DNA of 64,000 nt, taken from Paracoccus denitrificans (GTDB lineage: Bacteria > Pseudomonadota > Alphaproteobacteria > Rhodobacterales > Rhodobacteraceae). Positions 53,353 through 62,426 of this stretch are shown one piece after another. Numbering within the stretch: position 1 is the stretch's first letter; each line of letters opens with the position of its first letter. The stretch is from positions 144,484 to 208,483 of the forward strand of contig VAFL01000008.1 in the NCBI GenBank assembly GCA_005768755.1, read 5' to 3'. Under the pieces are notes generated by a model, which had not been told where the DNA came from, searched no databases, and saw nothing but the letters and a program-made list of their open reading frames with translations. Made by a program: the position numbers and the translations under genes.

Positions 53353-54434
53353 CGCTGTCGGTCGAACTGAAACAGTCCTTCCCGGATTTCGTGCTGGATC
53401 TGGCCTTTACTGCCGGGCCGGGGGTCACGGCATTGTTCGGACGGTCGGGCGCGGGCAAGACAACGGTGGTCAATGCAGTGGCGGGGCTGCTGCACCCGGA
53501 TCGGGGCCGGATCAGCGTGGGCGGCCGGGTGCTGCTGGATACCGCACAGCGCATCGACCTGCCCCCGCATCGCCGCCGCGTTGGTTACGTCTTTCAGGAT
53601 GCGCGCCTGTTCCCGCATCTCAGCGTGCGCGGCAATCTGGAATATGGCCGCCGCTTCGCGCCGCGCGCTGACCGCCCCGCGCCCGCGCGCTTTGACGAGG
53701 TGGTGACACTTCTGGGCATCGGCGCACTTCTGGACCGCCGGCCTGGTGCGCTGTCGGGGGGTGAGCGGCAACGCGTGGCCTTCGGGCGCGCCATCCTGTC
53801 GGCGCCGCGGCTGCTGCTGCTGGACGAACCGCTGGCGGCCCTTGACGAGGCCCGCAAGGCCGAGATCATGCCTTATCTGGAAGGCCTGCGCGACCTGGGC
53901 CTGCCGATCCTCTATGTCAGCCACTCAGCGGCAGAAATTACCCGGCTCGCCAACCATGTCGTCATGATGGAGGTCGGGCGCGTCATCGCATCCGGTCCGG
54001 TCGAAACGGTGCTGTCGGACCCCGCCACCGCAGGCGCACTAGGGCAGGAAACCGGCGCACTGATCCATGCCCGGCTGGTGCGCCAGGATGAAGACGGGCT
54101 GGCACGGCTGGACACACCCGCAGGCCCGGCCTGGATCGCGCGGCCCGACCTGCCCGAAGGCGCGCAGGTCCGGCTGCGGATCCTTGCGCGCGATGTCATG
54201 CTGGCGACCGCGCGCCCCCAAGCTATCTCGGCGCTGAACGTGCTGTCAGGCACGGTCGACCGGATCACCCCGGAAACGGATGGCAGCGTGCTGGTGCGCG
54301 TCGCTTTGGGCGCGGATACGGCGATCCTGTCGAGGATCACCGAACGGTCCCGGCGGGCGCTGGATCTGACGCCGGGGCGGCCGGTCCACGCGATCCTGAA
54401 GTCGGTTTCCATCGCCGACGTCGCACAGGACTGA
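53349..54434 (+). CDS. modC: Molybdate ABC transporter ATP-binding protein
   Basis: A 361-residue ATPase. Walker A FGRSGAGKTT is near 32-41, Q-loop GYVFQDARLFPHLSV, signature LSGGERQRVAFGRAIL near 135, and Walker B LLLLDEPLAALD. The C-terminal TOBE/Mop domain (ISALNVLSGTVDRI, HAILKSVSIADV) binds oxyanion and inhibits transport in ModC proteins. The ATG at 53349 is fixed by overlap with modB. The operon feeds the two molybdopterin oxidoreductases nearby. Confidence 0.95.
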   Translation: MTLSVELKQSFPDFVLDLAFTAGPGVTALFGRSGAGKTTVVNAVAGLLHPDRGRISVGGRVLLDTAQRIDLPPHRRRVGYVFQDARLFPHLSVRGNLEYGRRFAPRADRPAPARFDEVVTLLGIGALLDRRPGALSGGERQRVAFGRAILSAPRLLLLDEPLAALDEARKAEIMPYLEGLRDLGLPILYVSHSAAEITRLANHVVMMEVGRVIASGPVETVLSDPATAGALGQETGALIHARLVRQDEDGLARLDTPAGPAWIARPDLPEGAQVRLRILARDVMLATARPQAISALNVLSGTVDRITPETDGSVLVRVALGADTAILSRITERSRRALDLTPGRPVHAILKSVSIADVAQD

Positions 54435-54454
54435 ACCGCCCGGCGCCAGAGTGT

Positions 54455-55552
54455 TCAGGCGTTGAACAGGAAGTGCAGGACGTCGCCGTCCTTGACCTCA
54501 TATGTCTTGCCTTCGACGCGGAACTTGCCGGCCTCTCGTGCGCCGGCCTCGCCCTTGCCGGCAACGTAGTCGTCATAGGCGATGGTCTCCGAGCGGATGA
54601 AGCCGCGTTCGAAATCGCCGTGAATCACGCCCGCAGCCTGCGGGGCCAGCGTGCCCTTGCGGATTGTCCAGGCGCGCGCTTCCTTGGGCCCGACGGTGAA
54701 ATAGGTCTGCAGGCCAAGCAATTCGTAGCCCGCACGGATCAAGCGGTCGAGACCGGCCTCGTCCAGGCCCATCTCTGACAGGAACATCTCCTGTTCATCG
54801 GCGTCAAGCTGGCTGATCTCTTCCTCGATCCGGGCCGAGATGACGACATGGCCCGCGCCCTGCGCCGCGGCCATTTTCGCCACCGCGTCCGAATAGGCAT
54901 TGCCGTTCGCGGCCTCGCTTTCGGCGACGTTGCAGACGAACAGCACCGGCTTCGCGGTCAGCAGTTGCAGCATGTTCCAGGCCTTGCGGTCGTCTTCGCT
55001 GACCTGAACCGTGCGCGCGGGCTTGCCAGCCTCGAGCACCGCCTGCGCAGCCTTGAGCAGACGCTCCTGCTCGACCGCTTCCTTGTCGCCGCCCTTCAGC
55101 TTGCGCGACAGGTTGGCCAGCCGCTTCTCGACCGATTCCAGATCGGCGATCATCAGTTCGGTCTCGATCGTATCGGCATCGGCAATCGGATCGACGCGGC
55201 CCTCGACATGGGTCACGTCGCCGTCTTCAAAGCAGCGCAGCACATGGGCGATGGCATCGACCTCGCGGATATTGGCCAGGAACTGGTTGCCCAGCCCCTC
55301 GCCCTTGCTGGCGCCCTTCACCAGCCCGGCGATGTCCACGAAGGTGATCCGGGTCGGAATGATCTGCTTCGATCCGGCGATCTCGGCCAGCGTGTCAAGG
55401 CGCGGGTCGGGGACAGCGACATCGCCGACATTTGGCTCGATCGTGCAGAAGGGAAAATTGGCCGCCTGCGCGGCTGCGGTGCGCGTCAGCGCGTTGAACA
55501 GGGTGGACTTGCCGACATTCGGCAACCCGACGATCCCCATGCGAAAGCCCAT
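54455..55552 (-). CDS. ychF: Redox-regulated ATPase YchF
   Basis: A 365-residue Obg-related P-loop ATPase. It starts MGFRMGIVGLPNVGKSTLFNALT, with G3 DIAGLVKGASKGEGLGNQFL and a G4 position that reads CNVAE rather than NKxD, the known reason for its ATP preference. A TGS domain closes it (YEVKDGDVLHFLFN). It is tied to ribosomes and the stress response in other bacteria. The ATG at 55552 is chosen over an upstream extension. It is convergent with modC. Confidence 0.96.
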   Translation of the reverse strand: MGFRMGIVGLPNVGKSTLFNALTRTAAAQAANFPFCTIEPNVGDVAVPDPRLDTLAEIAGSKQIIPTRITFVDIAGLVKGASKGEGLGNQFLANIREVDAIAHVLRCFEDGDVTHVEGRVDPIADADTIETELMIADLESVEKRLANLSRKLKGGDKEAVEQERLLKAAQAVLEAGKPARTVQVSEDDRKAWNMLQLLTAKPVLFVCNVAESEAANGNAYSDAVAKMAAAQGAGHVVISARIEEEISQLDADEQEMFLSEMGLDEAGLDRLIRAGYELLGLQTYFTVGPKEARAWTIRKGTLAPQAAGVIHGDFERGFIRSETIAYDDYVAGKGEAGAREAGKFRVEGKTYEVKDGDVLHFLFNA

Positions 55553-55646
55553 GTCGAAATCCCGTGCGATACATTGGTTTGCCGGGTCTTTACGCGCAGG
55601 ACGCGCCAAGGTCCAGCCGCGCGCTTGTTTGCGGATCCTTCGCGGG

Positions 55647-57914
55647 CTAGTTCAGCCGCACCGTTATCGGAATGGACTTCGCGGCAGGCGTGCCCGTCAG
55701 TTCGTCATGATGTTCAAAGGCCATCAGCGGGTTCAGTTCGGGGAAGTAACCTGCGGTTGACCCGCGTGGCAGGGGATATTCAAGCGCAGTCAAACCATCG
55801 ATCCGACGCTGCCGATTGTCCTGACTGATGGTTTCAGCAGAAACCGTCGCGCCATTCGCAATACCGCGCGCAGCCATATCCTCGGCGTTCATGAACAGCA
55901 CCATACGGTCGCCACGAATGCCGCGATAGCGATCATTATAGCTGTAAATGGTCGTGTTGAACTGATCATGAGAACGTATCGTTGCCAGTCGGAGCATATC
56001 TGGCTCCGCCACAGCCTCGTTCATCTCAAGCCCCGGCATGATCAGAAAATTGGCCCGCCCGGTTGACGTTCGCCATTCACGCCGCCTGGGCGGGACATCC
56101 AGATGAAACCCCTCGGGGTTCTGAATGCGACGACCGAAATCGGCATAAATGGCCGGATAGACATCGGCAATTCGGTCCCGGATCTGATCGTAATCGTCGA
56201 TGTAATCGGCCCAGGGTACAACGCTGTCCGGCAATGTGGCCATGGCCAGCCGGCAGACGATTTCGACCTCGGGCAGCAGGTTGGCCGAGGCAGGTTCCAG
56301 CGGCCCGCGCGAGGCAGTCACGTTCGACATTGCATCTTCGATGGTGACGAACTGCTCTCCCTTCGTCGTGGTGATGATTTCGGACCGGGCGATGACAGGC
56401 AGAATCAACGCGTCCCGGCCGTGAACCAGATGACCGCGGTTCAGCTTTGTGGCGACCCCGACCGTCAGGTCCAGCTTCCGCATCGCTGCCTCGGCGCGCG
56501 GGGTGTCAGGGACGGCGCGAATGAAATTGCCGCCCATGCCAACAAAGACACGCGCGTGCCCCTGTTCCATCGCGTGAAGGCTGTCCAGGACGTGATGGCC
56601 ATGTTCGCGCGGCGGCTGGAAACCGAAGACCTCTGCCAGCCGGTCCAGATATGCGGGTGTCGGCTTTTCGTCGATGCCCACAGTGCGGTCGCCCTGGACA
56701 TTGGAATGTCCGCGGATCGGCGCGATACCCGCCCCGGGCTTGCCGAAATTTCCCTTCAGCATCAGCAGGTTTACCACCTGCTGCAACAACTCCGCGCTTT
56801 TCTGGTGCTGGGTCAGGCCCATCCCGTATGCGATCATGGTCGCGTCAGAGCGGGCATAGATGTCCGCGCAGACCCTGATCTGCCGCTGTGTCAGGCCCGA
56901 GGCAGTTTCGATCGCGGGCCAGTGGAGTGCCAGAATATCGGCGCGCAAGGCGTCAATGCCGGTGGTGTGTTCGGCGATGAAATCGTGATCCAACACCGCC
57001 TGCCCGTCGGCATCCGCCTCGAACAGGGCGCGCATCATCCCTTTCAGAAGCGCCAGATCGCCGCCGATTTTCACCTGGACGAATTCGCTGGCAATGTCGG
57101 TGTGCCGCAGCAGCGCCATCTGGCGAATGTCCTGCGGATCGGTAAAGCGGATCAGCGCGCGCTCTGGCATGGGATTGACCACGATGACGGGCACGCCGCG
57201 TTTGCGCGCCTCGACCAGGTTGGTCATCATTCGCGGAGAGTTCGTGCCGGTATTCTGCCCGAAGATGAAGATCGCCTGCGTGGCATCGAAGTCTTCCATG
57301 ATGACCGTGCCCTTGCCGATCCCGATGGCGGGGGGCAGGCCCCGGCTGGTCGGTTCGTGACACATATTCGCGCAATCGGGGAAATTGTTCGTGCCGAATT
57401 CACGGGCGAAGACGGAAAACAGGAAGGCCGCTTCATTCGCTGTGCGGCCCGACGTATAGAATTCGGCCTGGTTCGGATCATCCAGCGCGCGCAGGTGTTG
57501 CCCTATCAGGGCAAATGCATCGTCCCAGCTGACCGGAACATAGTGATCGCTGGCAGCGTCATAGCGCATCGGCTCGGTCAGGCGGCCCTGCATTTCCAGC
57601 CAGTAGTCGCTTTCCGCCGCCAGTTCGGTGACGGTATGGGTCGCAAAGAACTCTCTCGTCAGGCGCCGCCTTGTCGCCTCATGTGCAAGCGCCTTCACGC
57701 CGTTTTCACAGAATTCCAGCTTCTTGCGATGCGCAGGATCGGGAAAAGCGCAGCTGGGACATTTGAAACCTCCCGGCTGATTCATTTCCAGCAAAGCGCG
57801 TGAACCTTTTGTTACAACGCTTTGTTCGATCAAGACTTTCGCTGTGGCTGCAGCCGCACCCCAGCCGCCTGCAGGGTGATCGTAGGGTGCATGGCGCGCC
57901 TTCTTGTCCGACAT
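55647..57914 (-). CDS. FdhF/YdeP family molybdopterin oxidoreductase
   Basis: A 755-residue molybdopterin oxidoreductase of the YdeP group, related to formate dehydrogenase H but with unknown substrate; E. coli YdeP is linked to acid resistance. N-terminal cysteines FKCPSCAFPDP and FCENGVKALAHE are present. NMCHEPTSRGLP near 180 places cysteine where formate dehydrogenases have Sec or Cys. GQNTGTNSPRMMTNL binds cofactor, and the C-terminal MopB domain is intact. AAGGAA precedes the ATG at 57914. It is divergent from the DyP-encapsulin operon, with 153 bp between. Confidence 0.92.
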   Translation of the reverse strand: MSDKKARHAPYDHPAGGWGAAAATAKVLIEQSVVTKGSRALLEMNQPGGFKCPSCAFPDPAHRKKLEFCENGVKALAHEATRRRLTREFFATHTVTELAAESDYWLEMQGRLTEPMRYDAASDHYVPVSWDDAFALIGQHLRALDDPNQAEFYTSGRTANEAAFLFSVFAREFGTNNFPDCANMCHEPTSRGLPPAIGIGKGTVIMEDFDATQAIFIFGQNTGTNSPRMMTNLVEARKRGVPVIVVNPMPERALIRFTDPQDIRQMALLRHTDIASEFVQVKIGGDLALLKGMMRALFEADADGQAVLDHDFIAEHTTGIDALRADILALHWPAIETASGLTQRQIRVCADIYARSDATMIAYGMGLTQHQKSAELLQQVVNLLMLKGNFGKPGAGIAPIRGHSNVQGDRTVGIDEKPTPAYLDRLAEVFGFQPPREHGHHVLDSLHAMEQGHARVFVGMGGNFIRAVPDTPRAEAAMRKLDLTVGVATKLNRGHLVHGRDALILPVIARSEIITTTKGEQFVTIEDAMSNVTASRGPLEPASANLLPEVEIVCRLAMATLPDSVVPWADYIDDYDQIRDRIADVYPAIYADFGRRIQNPEGFHLDVPPRRREWRTSTGRANFLIMPGLEMNEAVAEPDMLRLATIRSHDQFNTTIYSYNDRYRGIRGDRMVLFMNAEDMAARGIANGATVSAETISQDNRQRRIDGLTALEYPLPRGSTAGYFPELNPLMAFEHHDELTGTPAAKSIPITVRLN

Positions 57915-58067
57915 CGATTTTCCTTTCGTGGACAAGGCATAGCTAATCGGATCAGCCTCAGGTGCAAGCATTCTGTACAAATCCGCCAAAGTTGTCAGCC
58001 GGGCTTGAACTGGCGCGCGCCCCGCCGCAAGTTGGCACCAGACACGCAATGAGGGGACTGCCGCGAC

Positions 58068-59099
58068 ATGAATGCCGCAGAAAGCCAGCCCGTCGAAAAC
58101 CCACTGACCCGCTCGGCCATCTTTATCGTCTTGACCGTGCAGGATGGGGACGCCGCGCTTGCGACTGTGCGGCAGTTGTTCGGCGATCTTGCCTCGGTCG
58201 TTCGGGGGGTGAGTTTTCGCAACCCTGATGCGAAACTGACCTGCATACTAGGTATCGGGGACGGATTGTGGGACCGGCTGGACCAACCGGGAAAGCCTGC
58301 CGGACTGCACCGCCTTGCGCCGATTGACGGGGTGCACAAAGCACCATCGACACCGGGGGATATCCTGCTGCATATCCGAGCTGAACGGCCCGATTTCTGC
58401 TTTGAACTGGCCCGCCAGATCATGGACCGCATCCGCCCCGCTGTCACGGTCGAGGACGAGACCGACGGCTTCAAGTTCTTCGACAACCGCGACCTGCTGG
58501 GCTTCGTGGACGGCACGGAAAACCCGGAAGGCCAGGCCCTTCGACAGGCGGTGGTCATTGGACAGGAAGACCCCGCTTTCGCGGGCGGCAGCTACGTGAT
58601 CACGCAGAAATACCTTCATGACATGCCTGGTTGGGACAAGCTGAGTGTCGAGGCGCAAGAGCGCATCATCGGTCGGCACAAACTGTCGGATATCGAATTT
58701 CCTGACGAGCAGAAGGCGCCTTTCGCGCATAATGTGTTGACGAATATCGACGATGCGAATGGCCAGCAGTTGCAGATTCTGCGCGACAATATGCCCTTCG
58801 GCAGCCCTTCGCGCCCGGAATTTGGCACATATTTTATCGGCTATGCCTGCGAACCCGCGCGCATCGAGCGGATGCTGGACAATATGTTCATCGGTGATCC
58901 GCCGGGCAATTACGACCGTATTCTGGACTTCAGCACCGCCGTGACGGGCAGCCTGTTCTTCGTGCCATCGGCCGATCTGCTGGAGGCCCTGGCCGAACCT
59001 GTCACGGCAACAGAAGCTGATGACGACCCTGACCCGAAAACCAGCCCGTCCGCCGACGACGGATCGCTGGGCATCGGAACATTGAAACCCAGGAGCTGA
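58068..59099 (+). CDS. Dye-decolorizing peroxidase with C-terminal encapsulin targeting peptide
   Basis: A 343-residue DyP-type heme peroxidase (class P/B-like). The diagnostic GFVDGTENP is at about 145-153 with the distal Asp. The proximal heme ligand is His in IIGRHKLSDIEF near 204, and the distal Arg is in SRPEFGTYF near 247. After the domain, a disordered tail rich in Asp, Pro and Ser ends DGSLGIGTLKPRS, matching the encapsulin cargo-loading peptide (consensus DGSLGIGSLK). The encapsulin gene starts 1 bp after its stop. Its natural substrate is not known. GAGGGGA lies upstream of the ATG. Confidence 0.96.
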   Translation: MNAAESQPVENPLTRSAIFIVLTVQDGDAALATVRQLFGDLASVVRGVSFRNPDAKLTCILGIGDGLWDRLDQPGKPAGLHRLAPIDGVHKAPSTPGDILLHIRAERPDFCFELARQIMDRIRPAVTVEDETDGFKFFDNRDLLGFVDGTENPEGQALRQAVVIGQEDPAFAGGSYVITQKYLHDMPGWDKLSVEAQERIIGRHKLSDIEFPDEQKAPFAHNVLTNIDDANGQQLQILRDNMPFGSPSRPEFGTYFIGYACEPARIERMLDNMFIGDPPGNYDRILDFSTAVTGSLFFVPSADLLEALAEPVTATEADDDPDPKTSPSADDGSLGIGTLKPRS

Positions 59100-59100
59100 C

Positions 59101-59901
59101 ATGAACAACCTTCATCGCGAACTGGCACCGATCAGCAGTGCCGCGTGGGAGCAGATCGAAGAAGAAGCGGCGCGCACCCTGCGCCGTTATCTTGGTGCGC
59201 GAAAGGTGGTCGATCTGCATGGGCCGGGCGGTTTCGATCTGAACGCCATCGGCACCGGTCACCTTGATCAAGTCGCACCGGTTGTCGATGGGGTGAACAC
59301 CTCGCGCCGGATCGTCAATCCTCTGGTCGAATTACGTGTGCCGTTTCAACTGAGCCGCAGTGCCATCGACGACGTCACACGCGGGTCACAGGATTCGGAC
59401 TGGCAGCCTTTGAAAGACGCAGCACGCAAGATCGCATCGGCCGAGGACCGGATGATTTTCGATGGCTACACGGATGCCGCGATCAAGGGCATCCTGCCCA
59501 ACTCCTCCAACGGTGCGGTTACGCTGCCAGGCGATGCTGGCGATTATCCGCAGGCAGTGGCGCGCGCGGTCAGCCAATTGCGCCTTGCCGGCGTCAACGG
59601 GCCCTATGCGCTTGTTCTTGGCACCGACGCCTTCACAGCCGCGACAGGCGGCAACGAAGACGGATATCCCATCGCCAAGCACCTGGAACGTATTCTCGAT
59701 ACCGAAGTGATCTGGAGCGAGGGGCTGACGGGGGGCCTTGTCGTGACGACGCGCGGCGGCGATTTCGACCTTTATCTGGGTCAGGACATCTCCATCGGCT
59801 ATAGCAGCCATGATGCTGACAGTGTGTCGCTGTATCTGCAGGAGACGCTGACATTCCAGATGCAGACGGCGGAAGCGTCCGTGGTGCTGCGGCACGATTG
59901 A
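59101..59901 (+). CDS. Family 1 encapsulin shell protein
   Basis: A 266-residue HK97-fold shell protein (Linocin_M18 family) that assembles into a roughly 24 nm, T=1 nanocompartment. It begins MNNLHRELAPISSAAWEQIEEEAARTLRRYLGARKVVDL. The family blocks VPFQLSRSAIDDVTRGSQDSDWQPLKDAARKIASAEDRMIFDGY and DISIGYSSHDADSVSLYLQETLTFQMQTAEASVVL follow. The AGGAG ribosome site lies inside the DyP stop region, so the two genes are coupled. Cargo is the DyP peroxidase just upstream. Confidence 0.97.
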   Translation: MNNLHRELAPISSAAWEQIEEEAARTLRRYLGARKVVDLHGPGGFDLNAIGTGHLDQVAPVVDGVNTSRRIVNPLVELRVPFQLSRSAIDDVTRGSQDSDWQPLKDAARKIASAEDRMIFDGYTDAAIKGILPNSSNGAVTLPGDAGDYPQAVARAVSQLRLAGVNGPYALVLGTDAFTAATGGNEDGYPIAKHLERILDTEVIWSEGLTGGLVVTTRGGDFDLYLGQDISIGYSSHDADSVSLYLQETLTFQMQTAEASVVLRHD

Positions 59902-59953
59902 ACCGCGTCAGAAAGCAGTGGAACTTCGCCCCACGCTGCGCGAAACTGCCATC

Positions 59954-60892
59954 ATGAGCTGGAACCCCGCCCAGAGCCCCGGAAACCCCGACGAAATCGG
60001 GCTTGAAGCGATCGAGACGATGATCGTCCCGCGCGCCCGCGATCTTGGCGGGTTCGAGGTCAAGCGCGCTTTGCCCGCGCCGCAGCGCCAGATGGTGGGG
60101 CCGTTCATTTTCTTCGATCAGGCAGGTCCCGCCGAATTTCTGACCGGGCAAGGCGTCGATGTGCGCCCCCATCCCCATATCGGGCTGGGCACGGTCACAT
60201 TCCTTTATCGCGGAGATTTTCATCATCGCGACAGCATCGGCACCGATCAGGTGATCCTGCCCGGCGCGGTGAACTGGATGGTCGCGGGCAAGGGGGTGAC
60301 ACATTCCGAACGCACCTCGGACCAGGGCCGACAGGGGCCCCACAGCCTTTACGGCATCCAGACCTGGATCGCCCTGCCCGAAGACCGCGAGGATATGGAC
60401 CCGATTTTCGAACATCACGGCAAGCAGGCCCTGCCCCGGTTCGAGGCCGAGGGCATCAACGCGACGCTGATCCTCGGCAGTGCGTATGGTCAAAGCGCGC
60501 CGGCAACGCTTTACTCCGAAACCTTCTATCTGGACGTGGCGCTGGCGCCCGGCGCGCGTTTCCCGCTGCCCGACGATCAGGAAGATCGCGGCCTTTACAT
60601 CACCGAAGGCAGCGTCACCATTGCCGGCGATCATTTCGAGGCCGGGCGGATGATGGTCTTCCGGCCCGGCGACAAGATCACCGTCGCAGCAGGCCCGCAA
60701 GGCGCGCGGCTGATGGCACTTGGCGGGGCGACGCTGAACGGGCCGCGCTATGTCTGGTGGAATTTCGTCGCCTCCAGCCGCGACAAGATCGAACATGCGC
60801 GCGAGGAATGGCGCGCCGCCAATTGGGGCGAAGGCCAGTTCGAACTGCCCGAAGGCGACGATCAAGAATTCACCCCGGCGCCCGAACGGTGA
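59954..60892 (+). CDS. Pirin family protein
   Basis: A 312-residue bicupin pirin. Metal ligands are in DVRPHPHIGLGTVTFLYRGDFHHRDSIG near 54-81 and VTHSERTS. A conserved C-terminal cupin (GLYITEGSVTIAGDHFEAGRMMVF) follows. Bacterial pirins have quercetinase activity or bind enzymes; no specific role is seen here. MSWNPAQSP at 59954 is the usual start, though a GTG at 59918 is also open. It follows encapsulin by 52 bp on the same strand and may be cotranscribed. Confidence 0.9.
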   Translation: MSWNPAQSPGNPDEIGLEAIETMIVPRARDLGGFEVKRALPAPQRQMVGPFIFFDQAGPAEFLTGQGVDVRPHPHIGLGTVTFLYRGDFHHRDSIGTDQVILPGAVNWMVAGKGVTHSERTSDQGRQGPHSLYGIQTWIALPEDREDMDPIFEHHGKQALPRFEAEGINATLILGSAYGQSAPATLYSETFYLDVALAPGARFPLPDDQEDRGLYITEGSVTIAGDHFEAGRMMVFRPGDKITVAAGPQGARLMALGGATLNGPRYVWWNFVASSRDKIEHAREEWRAANWGEGQFELPEGDDQEFTPAPER

Positions 60893-61001
60893 ACGTGCCC
60901 TGAATTCCCCGACCATTCACTTCCGCCACAGCATCGGCATCCGGGCTGGTCTGCGACCCACGGCCAGTTATGGGCCGCAGTCGGACAAGGCCGCAACCTC
61001 C

Positions 61002-61042
61002 TGTCCGACGCGGCATGTTAAAACCCTGTCTAGCGGCAGGGT
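61002..61042 (-). terminator. Terminator hairpin for the flavin oxidoreductase gene in the convergent gap
   Basis: ACCCTG (61023-61028) pairs with CAGGGT (61037-61042), followed on the minus strand by TTTT. Next to it, a longer inverted repeat GTCGGACA (60980-60987) / TGTCCGAC (61002-61009) could stop transcripts coming from the pirin side. The rest of the 176-bp gap shows nothing. Confidence 0.6.
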
Positions 61043-61068
61043 GTGAGGTCGATTGACCGCAACACGCG

Positions 61069-62088
61069 CTAGCGCCAGCCAAGCGCCGGGGCGACATGGC
61101 GCAGGATGCTGTCCAGCACATGCACGTTGTAAGCCACGCCCAGCATGTTCGGCACCGCCAGCAGCAGCGTGTCGGCCTCGGCAATCGCCTCATCCTCGCG
61201 CAGTTGTTCGACCAGCCGGTCGGGGGTGTCGGCATAGCTGCGCCCGAAGATCGATCGGGTCTGGTCGATGACCCCGACCTGATCTTCTTCCTTGCCGCCA
61301 CGTCCGAAATACATCTGATCTTCAGGTGTCATCAGCGCAAAGATCGAACGGCTGACCGACACACGCGGTGTGCGGTCGTGACCGGCAGACTTCCACGCCT
61401 CGCGATAGGCGCGGATCTGCTTGGCCTGCTGGATGTGGAACGGCTCTCCGGTTTCATCGGTCTTCAGGGTCGAGCTTTGCAGGTTCATCCCCATTTCTGC
61501 CGCCCAGACCGCCGTCGCGTCGGACGCGGCGCCCCACCAGATGCGGTCACGCAACCCATCCGAATGCGGTTCCAGCCGCAAAAGTCCGGGCGGGTTGGGA
61601 AACATCGGCCGTGGGTTGGGCCTGGCGAAACCATCGCCATCCAGCAGCCGCAGGAACGTCTCCGCATGGCGACGTGCCATCGCTGCGTGGTCTTCGCCCT
61701 CCATCGGTTCATAGCCGAAATGGCGCCAGCCATCGATCACCTGTTCGGGTGACCCGCGACTGATCCCAAGCTGAAGGCGGCCGCCCGAAATCAAATCGGC
61801 AGAGCCCGCATCCTCGACCATGTAGAACGGATTCTCATAGCGCATGTCGATTACGCCGGTCCCGATTTCGATGGTCGACGTGCGCGCCCCGACCGCCGCC
61901 AGCAACGGAAATGGAGAGGCCAATTGCCGTGCGTAGTGATGAACGCGGTAATAGGCCCCATCGATGCCGATCTTCTCTGCCTCGACCGCCAGTTCGATCG
62001 ACTGGGTCAACACATCGGAGGCATTGCGTACCATCGAGCCGCGATCGGGCGACCAATGGCCGAAGGACAGAAATCCCAGCTTTTTCAT
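61069..62088 (-). CDS. LLM class flavin-dependent oxidoreductase
   Basis: A 339-residue luciferase-like monooxygenase (TIM barrel using reduced flavin). It starts MKKLGFLSFGHWSPDRGSMVRNASDVLTQSIELAVEAEKIG. GAYYRVHHYARQLASPFPLLAAVGARTSTIEIGTGVIDMRYENPFYMVEDAGSADLISGGRLQLGISRGSPEQV matches the family core. The substrate is unknown. The ATG at 62088 has AAGGAAA upstream. It marks the right edge of the core-like region before mobile DNA. Confidence 0.92.
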   Translation of the reverse strand: MKKLGFLSFGHWSPDRGSMVRNASDVLTQSIELAVEAEKIGIDGAYYRVHHYARQLASPFPLLAAVGARTSTIEIGTGVIDMRYENPFYMVEDAGSADLISGGRLQLGISRGSPEQVIDGWRHFGYEPMEGEDHAAMARRHAETFLRLLDGDGFARPNPRPMFPNPPGLLRLEPHSDGLRDRIWWGAASDATAVWAAEMGMNLQSSTLKTDETGEPFHIQQAKQIRAYREAWKSAGHDRTPRVSVSRSIFALMTPEDQMYFGRGGKEEDQVGVIDQTRSIFGRSYADTPDRLVEQLREDEAIAEADTLLLAVPNMLGVAYNVHVLDSILRHVAPALGWR

Positions 62089-62135
62089 GGCGCATTTCCT
62101 TTTAACCTGAAAACTCATCTATTTCGGCTGGAAAT

Positions 62136-62405
62136 CTAGTCATCGCAGTCCTGGCCGCGCAAGTCTTGCATGGCAGACATACCGTTCACACTGGCAGTTA
62201 CCTCGCGGCAACCGACGCCGGAACTCAGGTATGCCCCGTCCGACAGGGAAATCTTTGTCTTGTAGGTCACAGCAACGCTTTTCCAAATCGGAGAATATAG
62301 CCATTGATTTAATTGAATAGTTTCTGATTCAACCACACCGTCCTCTTTCCGGATTCCACGATCCGTTTTCCATCCCGATAAGCTTCTCCGTTGCGCACCG
62401 AGCAC
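62136..62405 (-). CDS. Small open frame of unknown function at the edge of mobile DNA
   Basis: An 89-residue frame with a GTG start. It does not match anything I know. The C-terminal half (SVAVTYKTKISLSDGAYLSSGVGC) reads like a real folded protein. Upstream of the GTG the frame gives a hydrophobic, signal-peptide-like stretch (GLFLVFSTGSVLGAQ) with no usable start, so it could be a decayed gene. The 412-bp stretch between the flavin oxidoreductase and tniB holds only this frame and terminator-like hairpins, and is visibly richer in A+T than its left neighbours. Confidence 0.3.
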   Translation of the reverse strand: MLGAQRRSLSGWKTDRGIRKEDGVVESETIQLNQWLYSPIWKSVAVTYKTKISLSDGAYLSSGVGCREVTASVNGMSAMQDLRGQDCDD

Positions 62406-62426
62406 AGAGCCCGTGCTGAAGACAAG

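Noticed and set aside
52662..54434. A 590-codon frame extending modC upstream through modB
   Set aside because: The first 229 codons are an out-of-frame reading of modB; the ABC ATPase starts at 53349 with an ATGA overlap.
62136..62405. Reading the 89-codon frame as a tniQ remnant
   Set aside because: No TniQ zinc-finger cysteines or other TniQ motif can be seen, and a terminator lies between it and tniB.
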